Notes: generated from the sequence alone by a model not told the origin. Counted from the stretch's first letter, positions 9,915 through 19,037 are shown. The stretch is 64,000 nucleotides of DNA from Streptomyces sp. SCSIO 75703 (GCF_036607905.1 NZ_CP144555.1:3162001-3226000), one strand, 5' to 3'. Numbers and translations: made by a program.

Positions 9915-10113
9915 TGAGCGCCTGCTTCACGATGCGCTGCAACTCGGTGCTGACCGCCCCGCTCGTCACCACCTTGTAGAGGACCACCGCGAACGCCACG
10001 GCCGCGACGATGCCCATCGCGTACTCCGACGTGACCATGCCCGCGTCCCGTCGCCGTGCCGTCCGTACCTTGATCACCAGGGCACGCAGCCGTGCCCGTA
10101 CCGCCTGAGACAT
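9901..10113 (-). CDS. Flp-type pilin (DUF4244 family)
   Basis: A 70-residue protein starting at ATG 10113, with a GGGGG ribosome site close upstream. The sequence RRDAG then MVTSEYAMG fits the Flp prepilin rule: cleavage after Gly25, Glu at +5 and Tyr at +6, followed by a hydrophobic helix IVAAVAFAVVLYKVV. It is the likely structural pilin of this Tad locus. With tadA and tadZ interrupted upstream, it probably cannot be assembled unless ATPases are supplied elsewhere in the genome. Confidence 0.85.
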   Translation of the reverse strand: MSQAVRARLRALVIKVRTARRRDAGMVTSEYAMGIVAAVAFAVVLYKVVTSGAVSTELQRIVKQALSVRM

Positions 10114-10209
10114 CACAACCCCCGTAAGGTCCGTTCCCACCGCCAGCCCGCTGTTCCTCCGCTGTCGGCCGCCCACGTCAGTGGCACTGCGCCGTGCGGC
10201 TCCGTCCCG

Positions 10210-11004
10210 TCATCGACCACCTCCTCCGCCCAGCGCCCCGCCCGCGAGGCCGATCACCACGGGGAGGACGCCCACCGCGACGAAGGCGGGCAGGAAGCAC
10301 AGCCCCACCGGAGCGGTGACCATGACGGCGGCCCGACGAGCCCTGGCCGTCGTCGCCCGTGCCCGGTCGGCGCGTGCCCGCGCGGCGAGACGGGCGACGG
10401 GAGCGGCGGCGGGCAGCCCGGACACGTCGGCCCGTTCCAGCAGCCGTGCGAGCGGTCCGGCGCCCGGAAGCTCCGCCAGGGTGCGCCAGGCGCCGCCGGG
10501 TTCTCCGCCGAGCCGCACTTCCGCCGCGCCGCGGGCCAGAGCGTCTCCCAGCGGGCCGCCGAGGGCATCGCCCACCGCCTGGGCCGCCACGACCGGGCCG
10601 GCGCCCGCGGCGACGCAGGCGGCCAGGAGGTCGGCGGCGAGCGGGAGTTGACGGGCCGCTTCCTCGGCGCGGGCCTTCTCCGCCTCCTCGCCGGTCGTCG
10701 CTCTCCGGCGCTGCCGACGCCACAGGCCGGCCGCGACCAGCAGTCCCGTCACGGCTCCGGTCGCGCCCCCGATCAGGGCCCACCCGGCTCCCACCGCGCC
10801 CAGCAGAGGCAGCACCCGGCGCACGGCGTCCATCACTTCGGTGCCCCGGGTGCCAGGGCCGGCCGGCTCGGGTGTCAGCAGTGCGGTGAGCCGTCCGCGT
10901 GCCTTCCGGTCCCGCCGGGTCGCGCCGGCCCAGTACACCAGCGCCGCGGCCGCTGCCGCCGCCCCCACCACCACCCCCAGCCTGTGGACCACGTCGCCGC
11001 TCAT
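10210..11004 (-). CDS. tadC: TadC-like inner-membrane platform protein
   Basis: 264 residues. The ATG at 11004 overlaps the tadB stop as ATGA, indicating translational coupling. Hydrophobic segments occur at the N-terminus, around residues 65-95 and at the C-terminus (VGLCFLPAFVAVGVLPVVIG). A type II secretion F-like helical domain lies in the middle. In Tad systems the TadB/TadC pair forms the membrane platform that transfers pilin to the growing fibre under control of the TadA ATPase. Confidence 0.85.
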   Translation of the reverse strand: MSGDVVHRLGVVVGAAAAAAALVYWAGATRRDRKARGRLTALLTPEPAGPGTRGTEVMDAVRRVLPLLGAVGAGWALIGGATGAVTGLLVAAGLWRRQRRRATTGEEAEKARAEEAARQLPLAADLLAACVAAGAGPVVAAQAVGDALGGPLGDALARGAAEVRLGGEPGGAWRTLAELPGAGPLARLLERADVSGLPAAAPVARLAARARADRARATTARARRAAVMVTAPVGLCFLPAFVAVGVLPVVIGLAGGALGGGGGR

Positions 11005-11882
11005 GTCACCGCCTCCGCTCCCCGCACGATCCGCGTCACCCACCACACGCCGAGGCCCTCCAGCACCCCGCCGGCCAGCAGACAACCCAGCCCCGCTCCG
11101 GTGTGCAGCAGTACGTGCAGCGGGTCCGCGCCCAGGGCGACGCCCAGGAGAAGCCCCAGTGCGGGGAGGCAGGCGAGCATCACGGCCGTGGCACGGGCAC
11201 CGGCCAGTTGGGCGCGCAGGTCGGCCCGTTGCTCGCGTTCCGCGCGCAACGCGGTCTCCAGCCGGTCGAGTCCGGCCGCGAGCCCCGCGCCCTGGTCCAC
11301 GGCCACCCGCCAGCACGCCGCGAGGCCCCTCAGTCCCTCGGCACCCGGTCTGCGTGCCGCCGCGGTCAACGCGCCTGGGACGTCCCCGCCGAACCTGGCC
11401 GCCGCCAGCAGCCCCGCCCGTGCCTCCCCGAGCCCGGCGAAGTCCCGTGCGGCCCACAGCAGTGCCTCGGCCGGCTGCCGCCCTGCCCGCACTTCGCCGG
11501 CAAGGACCCCGCACAGCGCGATCACCGCGTCCTGCCGTCGCTCACCATCCCGCCGGACACTTCCGGCCCGCCGCACCCCGCGCAGCACCGGTACCCCGGC
11601 CGCCCCCGCGACGACCGGCAGCACCGAGCCGCCGAGGACCGCCAGGAACAGTCCGGCGACCAGGCACCACCACTCGGGGCGCAGCCTGCCGTGGGCCCGC
11701 AGCGCGGCTTCCCGCAACCGCCGTGCCGGGCGCGGCGGACCGGCCCCGGCCGTGCCTCCGTGGGCGAGCAGGAGCCTCGCGCGCCGCACCCCGGGATGTC
11801 CTCCGCCCGCCAGCCACCCGGCCACGCCCAGACACACCAGGGCCAGTCCCACCGACAGCTCGTTCGTGGTCGTCACCGGCAC
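11001..11882 (-). CDS. tadB: TadB-like inner-membrane platform protein
   Basis: 293 residues with a GTG start that overlaps the end of the tadA fragment by 10 bases. The N-terminal region has membrane segments (GLALVCLGVAGWLAG and GLFLAVLGGSVLPVVAG), then the cytosolic type II secretion F domain and a C-terminal hydrophobic pair (ALGLLLGVALGADPL and GLGCLLAGGVLEG). It is intact but lies downstream of the interrupted tadA, so its transcription now depends on read-through from element 1 or an internal promoter. Confidence 0.85.
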   Translation of the reverse strand: MPVTTTNELSVGLALVCLGVAGWLAGGGHPGVRRARLLLAHGGTAGAGPPRPARRLREAALRAHGRLRPEWWCLVAGLFLAVLGGSVLPVVAGAAGVPVLRGVRRAGSVRRDGERRQDAVIALCGVLAGEVRAGRQPAEALLWAARDFAGLGEARAGLLAAARFGGDVPGALTAAARRPGAEGLRGLAACWRVAVDQGAGLAAGLDRLETALRAEREQRADLRAQLAGARATAVMLACLPALGLLLGVALGADPLHVLLHTGAGLGCLLAGGVLEGLGVWWVTRIVRGAEAVT

Positions 11883-12202
11883 ACCTCCCCTGCCGGGACC
11901 TCCGCGGGGAGCCGGTCGCCGCGCAGCAGTTCACGCAGCCGCGCCCAGCCCCGCTCGGCCACGAACGCCTCGGGGCCCCAGCGCAGCGCAGGTACCGTCC
12001 GGACCAGGCCCGAGGGGTCCCGTTCCAGGACGTGGACCTCGGCGATGCGGCGCCGTCCGGCCCTGTCGCGCACCAGGTGCAGGACCACCGACAGGGCCGC
12101 CGCCAACTGGCTGTGCAGCGCCGCCCGGTCGAGCCCGGCGGCCGTGCCGAGGGCTTCCAGCCGGGCCGGGACGTCGGCGGCGGCATTGGCGTGCACGGTG
12201 CC
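11873..12202 (-). pseudogene. tadA: tadA/cpaF secretion ATPase, C-terminal fragment
   Basis: This fragment begins at GTVHANAAADVPARLEALG, the His-box segment that in TadA/CpaF ATPases directly follows GHEGGC, and runs to the normal C-terminus. The N-terminal two thirds lie at 17,054-18,397, and 4.85 kb of element 1 lies between. An open frame of 135 codons reads in from element sequence, but the fragment lacks the Walker motifs and cannot be an ATPase alone. Confidence 0.92.
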
Positions 12203-12206
12203 TTCT

Positions 12207-12222
12207 CCGAACTTAGAAGTCG
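12207..12222 (+). repeat. Left inverted end of element 1
   Basis: CCGAACTTAGAAGTCG at this end matches, in inverted orientation, the 17-bp end at 17,027-17,043 (CCGAACTAAGTAGGTCG), with about 14 identical positions. It lies 4 bp from the tadA C-terminal fragment. It is the likely recombinase-binding arm of the left junction. Confidence 0.7.
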
Positions 12223-12285
12223 CGCATGCTCCGAGCTCTCCGAGGATAGAAAGAGTGCTGGTCACGGGGCCTCCTCTCATGAAAG

Positions 12286-12313
12286 CGGCTCCGCCAGCGT
12301 GCTGGCGGAGCCG
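12286..12313 (-). terminator. Hairpin after the relic recombinase end
   Basis: A perfect 12-bp inverted repeat (12286-12297 with 12302-12313), loop CGTG, lies directly after the TGA of the relic reading frame on the minus strand. It is probably the retained terminator of the lost recombinase gene. Confidence 0.6.
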
Positions 12314-12317
12314 GGGG

Positions 12318-12424
12318 TCAGGCTCGTGCGGCGATCTCGCCGAACGAGGGCATTCCTAGGTAGATCGACTGTCTGACTCGGCGCGGGTCCGGGCGGAGCA
12401 TCGGACGGCGGATGCAGGCTTCTC
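12318..12424 (-). pseudogene. Relic C-terminus of a recombinase related to the 824-residue one
   Basis: Read on the minus strand this gives ACIRRPMLRPDPR joined directly to RQSIYLGMPSFGEIAARA and a stop. The intact recombinase at 13,213-15,687 has the same two motifs (ACIRCPMLRPDPR and KQSIYLGMPSFGDIAAR) separated by about 55 residues. The relic has therefore lost the middle piece and everything upstream. It shows that a second copy, or an earlier element, once ended here. Confidence 0.8.
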
Positions 12425-12917
12425 TGAACTAGGAGGCAAGGGCCCCAATAGCCCCCCCCCTGTTCAAACGTGAGACATGTCACACCGCACTGCTGGGTGA
12501 GCCGAGCGGTGCCGAAGCCCCAGGTCACAGCGTCACAAGCGGAAGAATTCGATCTACTCCGCATCGACAGGCTTTGCGGGTTTTAGTGGCTCTCATGTCG
12601 CGCACGGCGCCGCGAATGTAATGAATGTGCTGTTTCTTCCGGCCATCCGCCCAAGTAGAACGACTTACTGCAGGAGAGCGGGCTGATGGCCGCTTCCAGG
12701 CAGGATGTGGTATTTCCACGAGCCCCAGCATGGCGCCCGCCCATTTGACGTAAGTTGAGGCGCGCGAAAATCCTGAGAGTTGCCTGGTCAGAGCCCTCGG
12801 GTCCAGCATGGTTCAACCGGCGACCGCGGGCCGCCGCCTGACAAGGCGGCGGCCTCCTGCTGTCACAGGAGGCCGCCGGTGGTGGTGAATCCGATCTCCG
12901 CGAAGGGAGCCGTCTTC
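12425..12917. other. Non-coding left part of element 1
   Basis: No open frame with host-like codon bias was found. The stretch includes a run of nine C near 12,450, moderately A/T-rich sequence around 12,540-12,780, and the hairpin at 12,848-12,877. It probably carries the promoter of the 83-residue protein and recombination arm sites. Confidence 0.4.
12848..12877 (+). terminator. Hairpin upstream of the small membrane protein gene
   Basis: A perfect 12-bp stem (12848-12859 with 12866-12877) with a six-base loop lies 40 bases upstream of the ATG at 12918. It may terminate transcription entering from tadA-side sequences or act in the leader of the small gene; which of these cannot be told. 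Confidence 0.5.
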
Positions 12918-13169
12918 ATGGACCATGCTAGGGCGGACAGCGAACGACGCCCACTCCAGCCCGGTCTAGCCCACGCCATTCGCCGTCGTCGGTTGCTGCT
13001 TGTTGGCGGCATCGCGATGGTTTCAGGGGTGCTGTGTGCCCTGGTGTTGCTGAACGCAGTATCGCCGGAGCAGGCATCAGCGGTGGGTGTGATCACAGCT
13101 TCCTGCACTGCTTTGGTCAGGACTGTTATTCCTGATCAGCAGCGGGATGGCGCCGCTATCGAAGACTGA
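12918..13169 (+). CDS. Small two-helix membrane protein of element 1
   Basis: 83 residues, ATG with AAGGGAGC about 8 bases upstream. A basic segment (AIRRRR) precedes a hydrophobic helix (LLLVGGIAMVSGVLCALVLL), then a second weaker hydrophobic segment (ASAVGVITASCTALV) and a charged tail. Topology should be N-in with two helices. No family is recognised. It is convergent with the recombinase operon and shares a bidirectional hairpin with it. Confidence 0.5.
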   Translation: MDHARADSERRPLQPGLAHAIRRRRLLLVGGIAMVSGVLCALVLLNAVSPEQASAVGVITASCTALVRTVIPDQQRDGAAIED

Positions 13170-13194
13170 CGAGGGCCCGCGGCCAATGCCGTGC

Positions 13195-13222
13195 GGGGTC
13201 CTGACAAGCTGATCAGGACCCC
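13195..13222. terminator. Bidirectional hairpin between convergent genes of element 1
   Basis: GGGGTCCTGA (13195-13204) pairs perfectly with TCAGGACCCC (13213-13222) across an eight-base loop. The right arm overlaps the stop codon of the 824-residue recombinase. It probably terminates both convergent genes. Confidence 0.65.
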
Positions 13223-15687
13223 GTTTCGGTGTCCGCGACCGTACTTCGAGCGGCGATGTCCCCGAACGAAGGCATTCCTAGGTAGATCGACTGTTTTGAT
13301 CTTGCTGCTTGCGCGTCCATCTGAGCGAGCTTGTCCTTGGCCCCTTCAAGGGTGGTCCCGTGGCCCTTGACGTCGCCGAGCCAGCCTTCTCGTTCGGCCT
13401 CGGCGATGCGGTCGACGAGGTTGTCCCTGATCTCGACCAAGCGCCATCGCTGGCGAGGATCAGGTCGGAGCATCGGACAGCGGATGCAGGCGTGTTCGTG
13501 GATGCAGGACGTTCCGTAGGCTCGTCCGCAGGTGCCAATCGAGACCTTGCGGAGCTCGAAGTGCCCCAGGAACTCGTCCCACTCGGCGTCGGTCGGCCTA
13601 CGGTACTCCTCGCTGGGACGGGTCGACCGCCGCCGCGCGATAAACGAGCGGTGGGCCTCGATGGCCTCCATGGGGTAGATCGCCTTGTAGCGCATGGTCG
13701 TTGAGATGTCGTCGTGCCCGGCGATGACCTGCGCGATATGAGGTGGCAGGCCGTTCATGATGGCATCGGTGATGAAGATCCTTCGGAAGTCGTGCGGCTG
13801 GTAGTCGAGCGGCTGACCTGTGTTGTCGGTCAGGCCGGCGAAGTCGAGGGTCTCGTTGAGTGCCCTGCGGATCGTGGTCTCGGAGATCGGCCTGTTCTGA
13901 CCGCCCGTGCGCCATTGGAACAGCAGAGGCATGGGCGGGTTCCAGACCTTCTCGCCGACGTCGTAGGAGCGGACCAGCGGAACGGTCCCGGCGGCGTCGC
14001 GGACTCGGCAGATGATGGCGCCGAGCACGTCGGCGAGTTCGGGGCTGACCAGCAGGAGTCGTTCCTGGTCGGTCTTCGAGGGGGCGATCTGCAGGAGCGG
14101 AACGACCTCCCCAGTGGTGGGGAGCGTGTACTGGGTGATGCTGTGGTGGCTGACCTCCAGCATCTCCTCGATGCGGACGCCAGTGTGTCGGAGGAACTCC
14201 ACCGTCGCCCAGGCCCAGAAGGCCCGGTTCTCGGTATAGCCGAACGTGCATCGCCGCCCGTCCTCGTCATAGACGGTGTTGGCGGCGACGCCGTCTGCCC
14301 AGCGGGGGTGCCGGATGCGGGTGTAGTTCTTGCCTAAGACCGAGAAGGTGGCGCCGGGGGCGGCCGCGAGGGCCGCCTCATTTCGCGTGCGGGCCTCCTT
14401 GAGCTGCCGGTCCGCGGCCTCGACGAGGGTGGGCAGGACGGGCAGCCGTTCCCGGGTGCGCTGGTCCGACTTCGCCTTCTGCCGCCGGGCGTGCTTCTTG
14501 TAGTTCAGCTCGGCTTCCTTGACGGGACTGGGGGCCACCCAAGGTGCCCAGCGGCCCGGCTCCTCGACGGCCCACTGGGAGATGTCGAGGTAGAAGGCCC
14601 GGATGACGTTCAGCACCGAGATGGCGCTTTGCCGTTCGGTGGTGATCTCGATGTAGCTGCCGTCCGGTTGCCGCTTGCGGCGGGTCTTGGTGCGAATGCG
14701 TTCCTTCCATGCGGTCGCGACGTTCTTCGGCAGTCGCAGGGAGTCGATCCCTGGGTGGTGGCGTTCAAGGTCGGCCCAGAACAGCTGGGCGAGGTTGCGC
14801 GAGAGCCCTTCCAGCGACGTGTAGTCCAGGGCTGGTTGGCGCTCGGTGAGGTAGTCGACGATCAGGTCGCGGACCGGGCGGCACTGCAGCTGGTAGCGGT
14901 CCACCAGCTCCTCGACGCTGACCTGCCCGGCCCGCCGTTTGAAGTCGCGGAGGGTGGCCGGCGCGTCCGGGGGAAAGACCTCCAGGTCCTTGAGCCAGAG
15001 GTAGAACAGTGACCGGCCGCTTCCCGTGGCCATGGTCTCGTGCTCGATGCCTCGCAGTTCGAGGCAGTCGCCGACGGTGATGTCGCTGACCTTGCCGCCT
15101 TTGGCCAGGATGATCGTGGAGATGTGGTTCCGGGCCTGCAGGCCGAGCTTGGCGTCCCAGACGCCTGGGGCGGCCTTGGCCTCCAGGGCGGAGAAGCCGT
15201 CCGGGTCACGGCACTCGGCCACGATCTGACGCATGTGCCGCGACCGGCGGGTCAGCAGCCAGCGGGGGTCGGGCCGGATCACGTCAGCGCAGGCCATCCC
15301 GAGGATGCCCGATCGCAGGACGCCATCGGGGATGGGGTCCGCGTGCTCTCGGACCCAGGGTCCGAGATCCGGAAGGTCGAGGGCAAGGTGCTTGTCCAAC
15401 GGGCTGTTGCGCCACCGCTGTTGCCAGGTCTCGCCGTCGAACCGCTCAAGCCATCGCATCACGTTGCGGGCCCCGCGCCAGCGTGTGTAGCGCGTGTTCT
15501 TCGCAGCGTCTTTGAACAGCTCGTTCAGCATGTCGAGGACGGTGTCGCTGTCGACCGCGGTCTCCGGCCAGGTCTCCGGGACGGTCCGCGGCGGGTAGGC
15601 CTTCTGCAAGGCCTTGTAGTGCGAGCCGTGAAACGCGAGAACAGGGCCTTGAGCTGGCACTTTGGCCAGCAGTGTCGTGCTCGTCAT
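13213..15687 (-). CDS. Large tyrosine recombinase of element 1 (824 residues)
   Basis: ATG at 15687 overlaps the stop of the upstream recombinase as ATGA. The catalytic domain has the box I Arg in HTGVRIEEML, HxxR in PHDFRRIF, a His in IAGHDDISTTMRY and the Tyr nucleophile in YKAIYP or the preceding RY. A long N-terminal part (about 500 residues) precedes it. The C-terminal tail has four cysteines and a histidine pair (CGRAYGTSC, HEHACIRC), a likely zinc site. All catalytic residues appear intact. It probably acts with the 431-residue partner in excision and integration. Confidence 0.88.
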   Translation of the reverse strand: MTSTTLLAKVPAQGPVLAFHGSHYKALQKAYPPRTVPETWPETAVDSDTVLDMLNELFKDAAKNTRYTRWRGARNVMRWLERFDGETWQQRWRNSPLDKHLALDLPDLGPWVREHADPIPDGVLRSGILGMACADVIRPDPRWLLTRRSRHMRQIVAECRDPDGFSALEAKAAPGVWDAKLGLQARNHISTIILAKGGKVSDITVGDCLELRGIEHETMATGSGRSLFYLWLKDLEVFPPDAPATLRDFKRRAGQVSVEELVDRYQLQCRPVRDLIVDYLTERQPALDYTSLEGLSRNLAQLFWADLERHHPGIDSLRLPKNVATAWKERIRTKTRRKRQPDGSYIEITTERQSAISVLNVIRAFYLDISQWAVEEPGRWAPWVAPSPVKEAELNYKKHARRQKAKSDQRTRERLPVLPTLVEAADRQLKEARTRNEAALAAAPGATFSVLGKNYTRIRHPRWADGVAANTVYDEDGRRCTFGYTENRAFWAWATVEFLRHTGVRIEEMLEVSHHSITQYTLPTTGEVVPLLQIAPSKTDQERLLLVSPELADVLGAIICRVRDAAGTVPLVRSYDVGEKVWNPPMPLLFQWRTGGQNRPISETTIRRALNETLDFAGLTDNTGQPLDYQPHDFRRIFITDAIMNGLPPHIAQVIAGHDDISTTMRYKAIYPMEAIEAHRSFIARRRSTRPSEEYRRPTDAEWDEFLGHFELRKVSIGTCGRAYGTSCIHEHACIRCPMLRPDPRQRWRLVEIRDNLVDRIAEAEREGWLGDVKGHGTTLEGAKDKLAQMDAQAARSKQSIYLGMPSFGDIAARSTVADTETGS

Positions 15688-16979
15688 GATCGGCCGAACA
15701 GGACGTCCAGGCTCGCCGCGTTGTAACCGGGAGCCGGTGGCCGCGGCGTCGGGAGTTTCCCTGCGGCCTGGCGGGCGTGGTGGGCAAGCAACTGCTCGAC
15801 GATCTCGTCCTGGCTGGCCGCCAGGTAGATCTCCGTGGTGGAAAGGTGAGCGTGGTTGAGGACCCACTGGACGTCCGTGAGCGACAGCTCGGGGTCCCGG
15901 GCCATGCGGTAGGCGGCGGTGTGCCGCAGGTCGTGCAGGGTCCAGTTCGTTCCGAGGAGATCGTTGGCCCGGTTGAACATCATGCGGGCCGCGTCGTACT
16001 CCAGCGGGCGCCAGGGCTTCCTCAGCGTCCACCACAACGTCTCGTTGCGGCCCCGGGGGACCCCGCCTCGCCAGGCCTGTTCCTGGGCCAGGCGGAGCCA
16101 GACGAACGCGTCGGTGGAGGCCGGAACTTGTTGGTATTCGCGGGTGCCCTTGCGAGTCACCCCGATCAGTTGCTCGCCCGGGAGCGCGTCCTTGTTCTTG
16201 CTGCCGAGAAGTTCATCGGCTCGGACTCCGGTGGAGACCCAGAAGGCCAGCAGAGCACGGTCCCGATCGTGATTTAGGGCGGCGAACAGGGCGTTGAACA
16301 GGTCGTCGGGGATCCGCTTCGGGATCCGCTTGGGCACGGTTGGGCGGTAGCGGCCCGTCCGTTCGTCGAGGAAGGCCTCCATGGGGTTGTGGTGGGCGTT
16401 CGGCCGGGCCGCCGCTTGAGCTCTGCGGGAGCGTCGGGACCGGTCGAGTGGGAACGGGTTGAGTAGTGGTCCGGTGCCCTCTTCGCAGTGGAAGTCGTAG
16501 AACAACCGGATGGACGTCTCGTTGTGGGCCCTGGTCGTCGGTGCGTACTTTTCGCCCGGACCGGACTTGCCTGTCAGTGGGTTCGGGGTGCCGCGATCTG
16601 GTCGGCTCTGCTTCGGGAGCCCGCCGGGCGGCAGCCCGTACTTCTGGTAGCGCCAGTGCAACCGGACTGGTTTGTCGGCGAGTTGGAGCCACCGGGTGAA
16701 GTCCCGGGCGTCGGCCCGGGACGCCTTGTTCCAGGGGATCTCCAACGTCCACAGGAACCGGTGCCACCGCAGCAGGTCCATGCCGTACGACCGGATCGTG
16801 GCCGGCGGCTTGGCGCATGCTTGCAGTTCGGCGAACCACTCAGCCACCGGCTCAACGACGACGTCAGCAGGGTCGAGCAGCCTGTACGGCTCCTCTTCCT
16901 TGCCCGTCTCTTCCAGGCGGCCGATCTGCGGCACGGTCAGGTTCGTCAGGTCCTTGCGGAGCACTTCAGGTGAGTTCAC
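15684..16979 (-). CDS. Tyrosine recombinase of element 1 (431 residues)
   Basis: GTG start at 16979, 48 bp inside the right end of the element. The N-terminal SAM-like DNA-binding domain is around residues 45-150. The catalytic domain shows STGVRADELLG (box I Arg), HDLRHTAAYRM (HxxR), LNHAHLSTTEIYL (His and Tyr). It is complete and coupled to the next recombinase gene by ATGA overlap. It corresponds in position and size to TnpA-like proteins of Tn554-type elements. Confidence 0.88.
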   Translation of the reverse strand: MNSPEVLRKDLTNLTVPQIGRLEETGKEEEPYRLLDPADVVVEPVAEWFAELQACAKPPATIRSYGMDLLRWHRFLWTLEIPWNKASRADARDFTRWLQLADKPVRLHWRYQKYGLPPGGLPKQSRPDRGTPNPLTGKSGPGEKYAPTTRAHNETSIRLFYDFHCEEGTGPLLNPFPLDRSRRSRRAQAAARPNAHHNPMEAFLDERTGRYRPTVPKRIPKRIPDDLFNALFAALNHDRDRALLAFWVSTGVRADELLGSKNKDALPGEQLIGVTRKGTREYQQVPASTDAFVWLRLAQEQAWRGGVPRGRNETLWWTLRKPWRPLEYDAARMMFNRANDLLGTNWTLHDLRHTAAYRMARDPELSLTDVQWVLNHAHLSTTEIYLAASQDEIVEQLLAHHARQAAGKLPTPRPPAPGYNAASLDVLFGRS

Positions 16980-17026
16980 GGACGGGCTAACGCAAGAACC
17001 CTCATCTGGTCACTGACCTGGGAAAA

Positions 17027-17043
17027 CGACCTACTTAGTTCGG
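17027..17043 (-). repeat. Right inverted end of element 1
   Basis: Read inward on the minus strand it is CCGAACTAAGTAGGTCG, the partner of the left end at 12,207. A 10-bp spacer separates it from the tadA N-terminal fragment. The following GTCGTTTT is also found near the right end of element 2, hinting at related end structure. Confidence 0.7.
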
Positions 17044-17053
17044 TCAACAGGCA

Positions 17054-18397
17054 GCAACCGCCTTCGTGGCCGGTGTTCAGGGCGGCGAGCAGGTGGACGA
17101 CCTCCGGGCCTCGGACCTCGCCGACGACCAGCCGGTCCGGTCGCATCCGCAGCGCCTGTCGGACCAGGTCCTCCAGGCTGACCCGGCCCGCGCCCTCCTG
17201 GTTCGCGGGCCGGGTCTCCAGGCGGACGACGTGCGGATGGTCGGGCCGCAGTTCGGCCGAGTCCTCGGCGAGGACGACGCGTTCGCCGGGCCCGACGAGA
17301 CCGAGCAGGGCACTCAGGAGAGTGGTCTTCCCGGTGCCCGTGCCTCCACTGACGAGGAAGGACAGGCGTGCGTGCACGAGGGCGCGCAGCACTCCGTCCC
17401 CACCGGGCGGCACCGTGCCCGCCGCCGCGAGTTCGCCGAGCGTGAAGGCGCGGGGCCGCACCACCCGCAGGGACAGGCAGGTACAGCCGACGGCGACCGG
17501 GGGCAGGACGGCGTGCAGCCGGGTGCCGTCGGGCAGCCGGGCGTCCACCCAGGGCCGGGCGTCGTCGAGCCGCCGTCCCGCGACACCGGCGAGACGCTGG
17601 GCCAGGCGCCGTACCGCCGCCGCGTCCGGGAAGGAGACCGGCGTCAGTTCCAGCCCGCCGCCCCGGTCGACCCAGACCCGGTCCGGCGCGGACACCAGGA
17701 CGTCGGTCACCGCGGGGTCGGCGAGCAGCGGCTCCAGCGGGCCGGAGCCGACGAGTTCCGACCGCAGTTGTTCGGCGGCACCCAGGACCTCGGCGTCTCC
17801 GAGCACCCGTCCCTGGTCGCGCAGAGCCTGCGCCACGCGCGCAGGTGTCGGTTCCGCCCCGCGGTCGGCCAGCCACCGCCGTACGCCGTCGAGCAGGCCC
17901 GGGGCGGCCCCGGTCCCCGCCCCCGGGGGCGCCGGCGGGACGGCTCCGGGCGCCGCGGCCGTCCCGCTCCCCGGCCGGTCGAACACGACCGGCCCCGCGG
18001 CCACGGGCGTCCGCTCCCCGGTCCCGGCCGGCCGGCCGTGCTCCGGGTGGGGTTCCCGGTCCGTCTCCCCGGCCTCCAGCTCCACCGCGGCCCACGACGG
18101 CCGTCGCCCCCGGGCCGGGAGTCCGGTCGTGACCGACCCGGCCGGCCTCCGCGATGCCGTCCCTGCGGCGACGCCCGTGGGGAGCACCGTGGAAGGTCCC
18201 CTCCGGCCTGCCGGCGCACCCTCCGTGCCGGCGGGGAGCCCCGCGAAAGGCCCCGTCCCGCCTCCCGGTGCCACCCCGGAGGACGCTCCACCGCCAAGCC
18301 GTCCGAAGGCCACCCCCGTGGGCCTCCCGACCGACGCCTCCGCGCCCTCCGGCCTCGCGTACATCCCCGCCGCCTCGCCGCTCACCCGCGTGTTCAC
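17054..18397 (-). pseudogene. tadA: tadA/cpaF secretion ATPase, N-terminal fragment
   Basis: A GTG at 18397 overlaps the tadZ stop as GTGA. After a 150-residue Pro/Gly/Ala-rich N-terminus come the ATPase N-domain, Walker A SGGTGTGKTTLLSALL, the Asp box (VVLAEDSAELRP) and Walker B (RLVVGEVRG), ending at LNTGHEGGC where element 1 begins. The frame runs on only into CLLTELSRSFSQ and stops near 16,976. The His box needed for catalysis is on the other side of the insertion, so the ATPase should be inactive. Confidence 0.93.
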
Positions 18398-18852
18398 GCC
18401 GCTCCACCCCCGTCCACGACCAGGGCGCGTTCCCAGAACTCCCGGCAGAAGCGGGCCAGCGGCCCCCTGCCCGCCGCGCCCGGCGGACGGCCACCCTCCG
18501 TCCCCCGCAGCAGCCCGGACTCGACAGGCACCTCGCCCACCAGCGGCAGCCCGAGCAGCCGGGCCACCTCGCGGTCGTCGAGACCGGCGCCGTACGGCCC
18601 CCGCACCACGACGCGCAGGTCCCGCAGGACCATGCCGACGGCGGAGGCCACCCGGCCCGCCGCCGCGACCGCGCGCAGTTCCGCCGGGACGACGAGCAGG
18701 GCGACGTCGAGCTGGGCGAGAACCTCGGCGGCCCCGTCGTCGATGCGGCGGGGCAGGTCGACGACGACCGTGCCGCCCCTGCGCCGGGCCGCGGCCAGCA
18801 CCGCCCGTACGGCCTGGGGCGGTACCGCGACACAGTCACCCCTGTCCCAGCT
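18394..18852 (-). pseudogene. tadZ: tadZ/cpaE, C-terminal fragment
   Basis: The frame reads SWDRGDCVAVPPQAV, then GGTVVVDLPRRIDD (the Walker A-prime/B region of MinD-like ATPases) and LLVVPAELRAV to the normal C-terminus. It lacks any start of its own near the beginning. The N-terminal part is at 29,456-30,131, separated by element 2. Removing the element and one copy of CCCAGCT rebuilds VLSWDRGDCVA in frame. Confidence 0.92.
18846..18852. repeat. Left 7-bp junction repeat of element 2
   Basis: CCCAGCT here and at 29,456-29,462 flank element 2. Either this is the strand-exchange core shared by element and target, or a target duplication. Confidence 0.7.
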
Positions 18853-19037
18853 TCTTTCCGCAAAGATCGTGTCCCTCGCAGGTCACGTCTCTTTGGGCAA
18901 CGAGCGAAGCGCCGGCTCGTGTCACGCTCATTCTGTGCGTGGTGTCGCTTAGAAAGCTCACCCGGAGCGTACCTGGTGATGAGAAACACAGGCACCAGGA
19001 GGACTTGCCCCCTGAAGGTGAAGCCCCTCAACTTTGG

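Larger units (their letters stand above)
12207..17043 (-). mobile_element. Element 1: 4.8-kb two-recombinase element inserted in tadA
   Basis: The segment splits tadA exactly inside the conserved codons for EGGC/GTVHAN. It carries two translationally coupled tyrosine recombinases on the tadA strand, an 83-residue membrane protein on the other strand, and a relic recombinase end. Imperfect inverted repeats mark both ends. Joining the outer flanks restores an unbroken TadA reading frame, which shows that this is an insertion and not a rearrangement. A target duplication cannot be resolved by eye. The gene pair resembles the tnpA/tnpB pair of Tn554-like elements; no third recombinase is present. 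Confidence 0.88.
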
